Source: Zerene cesonia
Taxonomy: Eukaryota > Arthropoda > Insecta > Lepidoptera > Pieridae
Reading direction: 5' to 3'
Assembly: GCF_012273895.1 (NCBI RefSeq)
Contig: NC_052117.1
Span: forward strand, 8,316,406-8,380,405
Length of the DNA: 64,000 bases
The translations under genes were made by a program, and so were the position numbers. Within the stretch, counting starts at the first letter, position 1. The number at the start of each line of letters is the position of its first letter. Shown here piece after piece: positions 11,401-23,400 of this stretch. The notes beneath the pieces were generated by a model. That model was given only the letters and a program-made list of their open reading frames with translations. It searched no databases and was not told the DNA's origin.

Positions 11401-14400
11401 CATTCTTAGTTTAAGTTCTGTTCCTTCTGTTTTATTATAAATTGATGTATTTGTTGCGGGAACCCTGCTAGACCTTGGATGCCACCAATAACGCATAAAA
11501 CATCAAAATCACTTGTATAATTCGACTTTTATAAGCAATAATCTATGAAAATTGGCCAAAGTTCGTTCAAATCTCGTTGGACTGTACGTATTTATTCTTA
11601 TTATCTTAAGTGTTGTCTTATACTGTATTATTATGATTTCTTACCTAATAACATATTTAAAAAATAATTTTTGTCGCTCCTACCGTTTGTTGGCTATATT
11701 TAATCTCTCTTTCATAAAAAGCTAATAATTAGTGTATTTTTATGGGCAATTACATTGTTAAAGAGTTTCCCTGTACTAAACATATGCATTAATATAATTT
11801 TTGAGTAATTAAGCTTAATTAGTTATTAAATCATTCAGATTCCATAATAATTATTACTTCGTTCAACTGCCCAATAATTGCTTATCTCAGTTGATATTCA
11901 ATTGGACATTGGCGAATAAACCTTTTCATTATTCCAATTAAAATCTGCTGAAGTCCATGTAATATGAGTTATCTGCCAAATCTATATATGTTTTATGTCA
12001 TAGCGGGCAACTGAACTGGTGGTTCGCCTGATGGTAAGCGATCACCACCGTCCATGTACACTTTGAAGGAAAGGATCGAAGGGAATAAAGAAACTGGACT
12101 GGAAAGGGTGAGGAGAAGGATACTGGCCTTCAGCCCTCTCGCCGGACGAAACACAGTAGCATGCTACTACTTCACGCCGGTTCTGTAGTACTTAGGTAGT
12201 AAGGTGCGGTTCCTTGCCCGCTTGCGAGCTGGTCCAATTCGTGCTCGACTCCCACACTCCTATATCTCTTCAAATCGATCCACCGGTTTTAGAACTCCAC
12301 ACAAACATCAAAATATATTTTATGAAGCTGTTATCCTACCACTTCATACAAATATTTCAATAGTATTTAGTAAATATTTACTTATATACTCATGAAAATT
12401 GTCCGTGTCCTTTCTAAGGAAATTGAGAAGACGTTCAACAATTTTAAATGGAAATATATTATAACAGATTCGATTTATTGTCGTTTTACTCAACTGCATT
12501 GAAGTAGCGCTTCAACGGAAGTAAATTTTGATTGAAACGCTTTCTAGAAAGTTCTATATGAAATATTTGTTTTATACTTCGCTGAAATATTCTCAGTTAA
12601 TTAAACTTTATAATAAATTCCTATTGATTTCAAAGAAAATGCCCTGTTTTAATTAATAATATGTTAGCTTTTCGTATAAGTGTTTGTTTTCTACGATACA
12701 AGCGTAATTAATGCACTTATTAGTAAATAAACGTGTATTTTAATGGCAATGCGCTTTAATTATATTAATATAAAACATAACAAGAAAGTTATGATGTTGA
12801 ACTGGTAATTGACACAATGTATTAGATATTGTATCATTGTTCAATATAACAAATCAGTTTTTTTATGTTATAGTGGGCAACTGAGCTGGTGGTTCGCCTG
12901 ATGGTAAGCGATCACCACCTCCCATGAACATTTGCAGAGGTAGTGCCTCTGCGAATGCGTCACCCGTTTTTAAGGGGTAAGGGATAAGGAAAGGATTGAT
13001 GATTAGAAAGAAGGAATGGACTCGGAAGGGTTAAGAAAAGGAAACTTCGGAAGGTCTTCGACACCCCAATCACCATACGACAATACGACACACAATAGAA
13101 AACTATTATTTCACGCCGGTTTTTCATGGGGGTGTGGTACTCACCCAGAGCGAGCAGCGCCAATTCAAACCAAAGCGTACTCGACTCCCACAAAAATACC
13201 GAATACATATAAAATAAAATATTGTTTTAATTTATAACTATTGAATAATTCTATATACTAGCCGCTCGTTCCGGCAGAACTCGGAATGAATAATAGAATA
13301 ATTCTATATACTAGCCGCTCGTTCCGGCTCGACTCGGAATAAACTCGGAATAAATAAGGATCGACAATAAGAATTAACGAGAATGTGTTAGGTTACGAAA
13401 TGACAGTTGTGTCAGAAACATAATAATAATAATAAAAATCATCTTTATTTAGTTCTCACAACATTAATACATAACAAAAACTTAAAAATACAGATAAGAG
13501 AAAGGATAACGTTGTGAGAGACTGGTGCCTGATGTAGACTACATAGAAGTCTGAGGTACAGGTCACCAGCCCCCCGCGCGGATATCACACAAATAGAGTT
13601 TAACATAAGTTTAGGTGTCTACGTTATACTTGGAGAAAAGTGATCTTATTATTACAAGAAACAAAAACAGAAAAAATGAAAATATGATATATTTAATAAA
13701 ACAAAATAATAACATTTTTTTTTTATGGCAGAGCAAGCAAAGGAGCAGGTGGGCCACCTGATGTTAAGTGGTCACCACCGCCCATAAACACTTGCAACAC
13801 TAGAGTTACAAGTAAATATAATAACATAAATAATTACCCAATAATCTCTACCAAATAGTAAAGGAGTGAACATGTGTGTGAGAGAATTTCTCTGAATACA
13901 GTACTGTAGCAGTAATACATATTAATTCCTTGTATCTACCGCACACTTCATAAAGATAACATAATGGGTCTGATAATGTACTGAACTCGCGCCATATACC
14001 CTGTTATAGGTCATTACAAAGGTACTATCACCCTCAAGACAAACTCGAGTTTCTTAACAATATGAACTAGAAAATCACGTAACTTTAATTAATACAGTCA
14101 TTTTTAATTTTTTGTTTTATAGCATTGAAATGCTTTATAAATGAGAAATTTTTGAAAGCATGAAAAAAATTTGATCACGAGGCAGGATTCGAACCTGCGT
14201 ATCTTGCCTAACCGTAGCAACGCCTAGCCTCTCGGCCACCCGTGGTCCTGCCACAGTAATCAGGATACAGGATACAGTCATGTTAATCTGTAAGGGCGTA
14301 GTCAGAAATTAGTTTTGATTGGTTTGATAAGTGAAAATAACTAAAACTGTATGTAATATAAATGCAAACAAGGTGTTATGGGAGTCCTGTCTCGGGCAGT

Positions 14401-17400
14401 GGATGAATAGGCATCACTACATAGTATAAAGGAAAGTTGTTTCGGACGTCTGTCCCGCCTGTGTATGCTTAAATTTTTAGAACTACGCTAAGATTTTGAT
14501 GGGATTTTATATAATATTGATCCTAGATAAAGGCTATATATTAAATAAAATATATTAAACTACTCCGAATTTAACGCGTGCGAAGACGCGGGCAAAAGCT
14601 GTCATAAAGAAAAAGTAGTACACGAGATGGGTTGCTTTCCTTTTGCGTTGTAATTTACGTGGTTGTCCGTTCTTACAAAAAAAGGTTTTTCAAGATAATC
14701 CTGAAAGTTCGCTTTAAGCTGACTTAATTAGCGGTCTAGATCCAGACTGAGATGAGCTCAGATTGTTCTATAGTAATAAAATCTATTGTAACGAGCATTT
14801 CAATCGTGTGACAAGTGATTGACAAGATGCCAGGCTCTAGTGCAGTGAACACGTGCCATTGAGAGTACAGTCAGCATAAAAAGTTCATTTAGTAATTTGT
14901 TTAATAGGTTATGGCGTGAAACCTCTTGGGAGTGTCCCGTGCATGTGTCTGCAGTGTTAGCTGGTGATGATTAATATTTTGTATAATTAAAATGTAGTTT
15001 TATATTTCAGTCATTAGTACACGTACCATACGTATAGTATGTATGACTGAAGAAAGACAAATTTTGTATGTTTGATGACATTTTTTATGGCGCTTTATTC
15101 TGTGGAAAATTTAAAAATTATGTGTTTAGATATTATTTTCATAAAGAACATGAATAAATTCCCAATCGAATTGTGTCAACTGTCAAAGCTATCTATGTTA
15201 TAGATAGGTGTATCGTGTATAGCTGGTGGCTAAAAGTCGAGTATCAGGTAGTCAAAAGAGTTGTTTTGTTTGGAACAATGACAGGCTATTAGGCGGAAAG
15301 AAGAGACAGGCAGAGTTACTTTCACTTTCAATTCATTCATAATATATATTCTATATTCTTTTTTTATATATTAATATAAAAAAGAATAATGTATGTTATG
15401 TTAATTGTAAATTATGTGTCGCTAACCTAAAATAAAATACTCACAAAAAACCTAAACCTTAAAAAACAAATAACCATTACTCATTCAAATCTTTTCGGAT
15501 ACAAGGCTTGCGGTGGTATAATCAAAATTCCCTTTAAATTCAAAACAAGCGTTATATTTTCCCGATTCAATCACGTTTTTATAACATATTCAAGATCAAA
15601 AGACTTTCTCCACGACTGTACCTTGCAACCGAGTCTGCTCGTAATTGTATCCCAACCTCCCTCGGGCCAGAGCTTCTCAATGTTTACTGGACAGTGTGAA
15701 ATTTATATAATACGAATTTTTATAATAACCAGCGGTCCGCCCCGGCTTCGCCCGTGGTACATATATAGCCTAAAGACTTCCTCAATAAATGAATCTAAAA
15801 CTGAAAAAATTAAAAAAACGGACCAGTAGTTCCCGTGATTAGCGCGTTCAAACAAACAAACTCTTCACATTTCTTATATTAGTATTCGTTGGCCTATTCA
15901 ATCTGTGACAGATTACATATGCAGCTACATTTATTAGTATAGCTATTAAAAATGCGTATCAATCCTACTTCTTTGCTTCTAATATAATAAACGCGAAAAT
16001 TTGTAAGTATAGATGGATGTATGTATGTATGGATGTTTATTACTCTTCCACGTGAAATCAACGTATCTGTATGAAATTTGGTGCAGCGATTATATTATTA
16101 TAGTTTGGATTAGCAGATATTTTTTGTGGGAATCGAGCACGCTTCGGCACGAATTGGGCCAGCTCGCACCGGGGAAGTACCACACCCCCACAGAAAACCG
16201 GCGTGAAATAGTGGCATGCCACTGTGTTTCGTATGGTGAGTGGGGGAGCCGGAGGCCCGTTTCCTTTTCCTCAACCGTCAAATAAAGACAGTGATTCAAT
16301 TATGTAACCAACGTATATGGATACAAAACCTCATAATAAAAACATGTCTTACGATTTTTATAAAGTTTTAGAAACGCAACAGTAAATGAAGGGATGGAGC
16401 GGTAGATACAAACGCGAACACTTAAAAACCTACCTCTGAACACTTTGTTCGTTCGTTCTTTGTTTACGTTTAAATATGTTTCAATTAAATTTTAACGTAT
16501 CACAAAGGATGTTGTGTGCGCTCACTTATTGAGAATAGAACCACGTTTTATGTTCATATGAAGAACTTTGGATAATTACGTTATTCAATGGCGGTTTGAG
16601 CAATATGAGCAATTTATTCATTTGTTTTTGTACGACGAAAGTGCAGATGACGAGGTATAAATATAAAATTGTTTAATCAATAGACTAATAAAGACTAGAA
16701 ACATTATAAAATTTTTGAAGCTAATAAACATTAATTAATACAATTAAATCATTATCTCAAATGGATTATTTAAATATATTTGATTCCCGAAAATACAGGG
16801 AGCATGGCCTCATAAAATGCAAATTTTTCGTTTACTTCTTACATAAGTTTACTAAATCTAATAATTACAAGCAAGAAACTTCTGTATCTAGCTAGACAGA
16901 GCCATTCCTATTTGTAAAGACTAGTTTATGACGCTCAGTCTAACGACACGAGCGCTCCACAATGTTTAAACCATGAACCAGTCTTAGTATAAATAAATTA
17001 CAAGTAAATAACCGTTTCATAAACAAATATGCATTTAAATGGGACAAAAAGATAAATTTTAACACTCAAACTTTTATAAATTGATACTAATTTCACACTT
17101 AACACAATTTTAATGACCTAGTGCTACCAAAAAGAGGATAACTATTTAGTAGCGCTGATTTTTAGTATCGATTGTAGACAAATGCCTTAACCGAGCTGTT
17201 TCTAAAATAGGTACTATGTGTTTCTATCACCGAACACAGGTTATTGACAGACGGAATCGTTTCGATGCAAATGCAGCTATTGAAACAATGGCTTGAATGA
17301 CTTTGTCGCCATTTACGTCTACGAGGATTTCATTGAATGAACTAAACAAAGCAACGAGTTGTTTGTATAATGCTTGATTTAAATGTATCGGGATACCATT

Positions 17401-20400
17401 GTTCGGCTCGCTTCCTGATGAGGCTTGTCTTTAATTTAATGGGAATAATTTTGTCGTTTTATTGATTTGTAAGTCTCTGAGGAAATGTGTTCTAATGAAT
17501 TGCATAACGTGTGAAATAGAAGTTAAATTAGTTTTTTTCTATAATACGGAAACTACAGATTAAACTGGTTTTAATTGTTATAAGTTAAATGTATAAAACA
17601 GGTACCTTGGAAGAAGTATCTCTTTTCGTTTTCGTTTAATCTTTAGCCCGTTAGGCGTGAAGCCGTGTATTTATAACGTTTAGGCGTCTTAATTTTTTCT
17701 TTCAGGTGAAACCATTTATTGTCAAAAACTTAAAATGTTCAGGTTATAAATATATCAGCTCAGATGTGATACAGAGGTTCGATTTGTTTTCATAAACATG
17801 AGTTATGAATCTACCTCTGACCGTGGACTAGTATAATTTATGAAGAGGTCGAATCCTCGCCGCAAAATATCCCTGTTCCAATTCATTAATCAAACAAAAG
17901 CCGATTAGATTTAATTGTACAAACGTGACTTAAAGTTACACTTTACGGTAATGGTAACTATTTAAATTTGATTATAAATCATGTGTTGCAATAAAATATT
18001 TTTGAATAAATGAACAATACTCCCTTACTGTACCATTAGAATATCAATTAGAGGTTTTTGCTTACATTGGACTACGTTCGTTACTCTTTTATGCAAAAAC
18101 TAATGGACGGGTTTAAATGAAATTTAGTATGCAGATAAGCAAATAACGCGTAGGATAGGTTACTTTTTATTCCGCTGCCTCGAGGAAAACCAGGGATTCG
18201 AGGATGTTAAAAATGCGAAAGATTAATAAAAAAATAATATTGTTTATTCACTGCTAATAACAATGGCAGGTTACACAAATTTAATAATAAAGTAAAGCTT
18301 TTTTTAAAAACACATTACACACATAGGTTATATCAAAAATGATAAAATTATCGGAAGTGTACCGTACACGCAACTAGTATTTTAGCATAATTAACTCTTA
18401 TTGTCATTTATCAACAAATAGGAACAACAGTGATTTAATACAGTTATTTATAAAAACCACTATGTAATTCTAAATATTAATTAAACAGCTTCAATCGTTA
18501 CCCAATTAAAACAATGACTTATTCATGAGCAAGTTAACCGACGAAATTTTCTATCCCTCAATGAGACGTAATGAGGAAAGCTTTAAAGCGCTATGAATAA
18601 AATATTAGGTTGAATATTTCGCTAAAAATCAAGCTGAGGTGACAATCTGTAACAACTGCAGGATTTTCTCATTCTAACTTCATAGAAAGCGCAGTTCTGC
18701 AAGACACTTTTATGTAGTTTTTTGGGTTCCGCACGCAAGGGATATAAAGGGACCATATTACTATGATTTTGGTGTACGTTTATCTGTCTGTCCGTGCGTC
18801 TGTCAACTGTGTTTCGTAAATAAGAATATCAAGATAGTTGGAATTTTCATAGGTTATGTATATCTGTCTCCGCTATAACAAAAAATAATAAAAATTCGAG
18901 GTTAAGCAATGGTGTGTACGGCAAATTCGATGGGTGACCAAATTTTCTTCGCAGTTACTCTGTAGCTTATTTGTACGGAACTCTTAGTGCCGCAAGTTCG
19001 ACTCGCACTTGACAGTTTTTTATACACTTTCGATTAAAACTTTTAAATCAAAACATTGCTTTCAGATATTCGCTTAGGGACTAGAAATGGGTTCAATGTT
19101 TTTGGTTTAATGTTACGTTACACGAGTTTTGGCTTTGAAACGGTTACTTTTAGTGTCATTCCTATTGAGGGTTTCAATGTGTTTTTTATGTCATAGTCGG
19201 CAATGAAACTGGTGTGTCGCCTGATGGTAAGCGCTACCACCGCCCATGAACATTTGGAGAGGAGTAAGGTCAATTGCAGACCTTTCGCTTCTACAATAGG
19301 ATTGCCGACTTTAATTGGGAAGGGATTAGGAAAAGATTGATGACAGGAATAAACGAAAGGACTGGGAAGGGTAAGGAAAAGGATATGGGCCTCTGGCTCC
19401 TCCACTCACCGTACGAAACACAATAGCAAGCTAGCCCGTATCCTATTGCTCACCCTTCCACCACCCCAGTCCTTTAATCCCGTTGTCAAGTCTTTCTGTA
19501 TTCCACTCATTTTTTTATTAAATTTAAAGTGAACAACAGATTTTTTGACTTAATTTGTTGTCGTGGACGAATTCTAACGAACACCGGTAGGCACAGTGGG
19601 GTTTTAGTAGGTAGGAATCCGACATAACCCACGACCTCTTATCCGGGGGCCGTGGGTATCTATGCAAGATTTCCCCACTATAAAAAAGGCGTAATTTCTT
19701 CTGCAAAAGTTGATGAGTGATGACGGTCGCTTACCAACAGCCAACCCATCTGCTCAGTCACTCTCTCTTACATAAAGAGTAAAATAGCACATGTGATATT
19801 GCATGTAATAAACATAGAATTCAATTAGATGATTCAACGTCTGTATTTGCATAATCACTAGCTTTCCCCCGTCTTGTTTCCTTTCAGTTAAAATGCAAAT
19901 TACTACCTTCTTTTGATGTAAGATAGTTCTATTTTCAAATTAAACGTCATTCTTAAAGCTCGAATCAATAATAATTATCATTCATCTAGAAAACGAATAA
20001 TATAAAGTTGAGGAGTTTCTTTGATGGTTTGAACGCGTTATGTCAGGAACTACAGTACTGATTTGGAAAATTCTTGTACCGTTAGATATGTACTTAATCA
20101 ATGAGTGTTATAGGCTATATACGTACCACAGACAAAGCCGGGCGGACCTTGAATATTGTTATTATATCGCAGGTAAGGAACAGCTGTCAAGCAGCATTTA
20201 AATGGTAACGATATTAAGTGAAGATTAAAAAGGTGTTTTAAATAAGGTACAAGTGTATGTGAAACTTGTTTCCCATATATTATGTTATTTAATGTAACTA
20301 GTTTATAAAGTGTTACACATTAGTTCAATATCGTCTCCGTACTTCGGTATAATCGATCATAAGGGTTCACGCTTGACTATGATGGATGTGGCAAGAAATC

Positions 20401-23400
20401 GGTTCCATCGTTGGTAAGTTTTGCGAAGTATGTGATAGGAATAGTTATGGGGAATTCGATTTCCGCTATGATAAACTTATAATGCATAATATTAGTTAAC
20501 ATAATAACATCAACATATTTGAGCAGTCTTTATGTAGTAGGTCTGTTAATGATGTATGTAAACTAAGCAGATTTAGCTTCAATTAATTAATGGTTAAAAA
20601 ATAAAGAATAGAATACGTTTGACGAGGCGGGATTCGAACCCGCGTCTTTTTGCCAAACTGTTGCAATGCCTAGCCTCACGGCCACTCGTAAGCCGCCTCA
20701 GCAATCGAATGTTTTGACTTTCGGTTTCAGATGCCTAAGGGATACACCACTATTTTTCTATTCTTTAAAAATTTGTCATTAATAAGGCATTTCAATGCTA
20801 TGAAACTAAAAATTAAATTCCTACATGTTTTTGTAATTCATGCATTCTAGGCAAAATAATAAGACATAAGTGATAACTAAAACTAGAAAGAGAAGGCAGG
20901 CAGACAGTGTTACCAACTCTCAGAAATATTTACCCCTAACTCTAAGTCAAAACCCCCTAAAACTGCGTCAATTATTTGAAAATCCCCCTAAAAATAATAT
21001 TCAATCAAAATAATATAATAAGTAATATTCAGTAATATTTGTTAATGCTTTTTATTTATAAATTAACTAATACATTAAAAAATTATGTCAGTTTCCTCTG
21101 AAGAGTCAGAATTTTTAAAATTAACATGTATGTAACATTGTAGAAAAATATAATTACACTAGATGTCACCCAGTCCTAAGTCATTCGCTAGGTGAAAAAA
21201 TAAATTTAATTGATTATTGCATTGGATAGTTCTATTATATTCAGAATATTATACTTTCAGAAAACCCCTAAAAATACCCCTAAACATATAAAACCCCTAA
21301 AAAAATCCCATTCCACTAATTTACCCCCCTAATTTGGGGGGAAAACCTCTAAGTTGGGAACACTGCAGGCAGACTGGTACCGTAGCACGTTACGTAAGAA
21401 AACGGTTTACACCCCTCCAGCATAAAAGTATCCATTCAAAACCAGTATAGGTAAATAATAGAAGATTTGTTAAGAAATCAGTTGAATTTTTGTTTGAAAA
21501 GCAAATGCATTGAAGCATTAATTGTTTGAAATTTTTAGTTTAAAATATTTCTACAATTTACAATTTATAGTGCTAGAAAAATATTTTATTCTTACCTTGC
21601 TAAAATCTAATCTTGTGAGTGGAACAGTTGAGAAGATGCCAAAAATCTCTGAATAGAAAAATAGCCATTGTTCTAAACAAGTAGTACTTTTTACTCATAT
21701 TTATGTAATGTTTTATCTTTATTATTCCATTCATATAATAATTTTTCTGCCAGCCAAATCAAAGAAAACAAAAGTCGGTCCCGTACAATTTCCGTTTCCG
21801 TGGGATTTTCAGGATAAAAACTATATCATATCCTATCTTAGGTCAAAGCTATTTACTCACCAAATTTTATTTAACAACCGATAGACAGAGTTAGTTATGA
21901 CTTTAACCCAACCAGTGGCGTAGCTAGAGGGACAAGGGCCCTGGTGCATAGGGAAAGAATCGGGCCCTCCTCCCCTCTTTCCGCCTTCCTCCCCTCTTTC
22001 AAAGCTGAGGTTAGAGGGCCCCCTGAGCTCCGGGGCCCTGGTGCACTGCACCACCTGGCCCTGATAGCTACGCCACTGAACCCAACGAATAAAAGTGGAC
22101 TTCTTTATACCATCATCGTTAATTTATTTTATCAGGTTTCATAACAAAAAAGTTAATCCGTAACTTTTGATAAATTTCAGCGAAAGTATCGAACAGGCTT
22201 TAAAGACGGAGATATCTTATTTTTTGTAACGAGAATGAAACTTTTAATGTCAAAAACATAAGTTTGTTACGCGACCTAGTTAGTCGCATAGTCGCGGATT
22301 AATTAAAAATAGCATTGTCACAAGTTTTCTTTATAGAAACGTTAGAAGCTAAGGTAGGTTAGGTATACCAAGGTAGCTTAAAGGATAGTTCTAATTAAAG
22401 ACATACAAGATAGCTCTTGTAATAAATTTGGGTTAAATCAATGCAAAATAAAGTTTATAAAAGCAGAATCGTTTATCGAGCTCTATTGGAAAAGTCTAAT
22501 GAGCATTCATCTGATTGAATTGCTAATTTCGGATAAACTTTGATGTGGCTACAAGTTTGTAGAGTACTTTACTATGTAATTACATTTTAGTTATTTATAT
22601 AGACTTAGCTTGAAATTTATTTATTGATAATTTGTTAAGATATGCAAAGAGCAGGGTATCGGTAAAAGTAGAATTTATCTTTGACATGGTCAAAGATTTA
22701 ACTAAGATGTTTAATGGTTAAAACGTGAGCGTATAATCAAAGAAACGTGGGTTCTATTCTCGGTGGGTACACAAGTCTCCGCTCTAAAAAGAAAATCGAA
22801 AAAGAAAAATTGCGATTTTTAATGGCTAAAAGTAGCCTGAATTACTTAACTGCCAAAATTAATTAACTGTCATGATAAAATTGATTCTGAACCTTCAAGT
22901 TTACGACTGAGCTGAATTATAATTTTGTCCTCATGAAGAGAATTGAAATTATTATTTATATTAATGTCTTTTTAGCCTATAATCATTATGATATAATTTT
23001 AAGAGATGAGTTATTAAAAGAAACCTGTAAACGATTAATACGAAATATATAATAATATAAATTTCCGATACTGATAAAAAAACATAATTTATTGATAAAC
23101 GATACCAAAAAAGTTTAAAATAAAGTGTATATATTTAAAGATATGTATGTACATTTCTGAGTAACATAGTGCAAATATAAAATAGTAACATCGTTTTATC
23201 AAAAAGGAAAGCAAGAAAATAAATACATATATACAAAAAAAGTAATATTCATAATTTTATAATGTCTCTACATTGTAGAATAATCTCTAAACCCAACCTA
23301 CTTGACAAACAAGATGATGCCGGTACTCTCTATTTGTCGAAAGATCCCCTTCCACGAAGCGAGCATGCAGTACTGCTGTTTAGTTGTCAATGGTGACCTA

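Larger units (their letters stand above)
10771..23301 (-). other. Globin gene 1 intron 1 (B12.2, phase 2), 12.5 kb
   Basis: 12,531 bases with a GTAGGT donor and a CTTTTTCCAG acceptor. It holds several family A repeats, a LINE 3' end, tRNA-derived SINEs, a 5S-like element and two hAT MITEs, listed separately. A partial Helitron-like 3' end lies at about 20083-20157. Stretches without recognised content: 10970-11980, 12260-12855, 14610-15720, 16290-18715 and 22090-22720. None of the short open frames inside looks like a gene. Confidence 0.88.
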
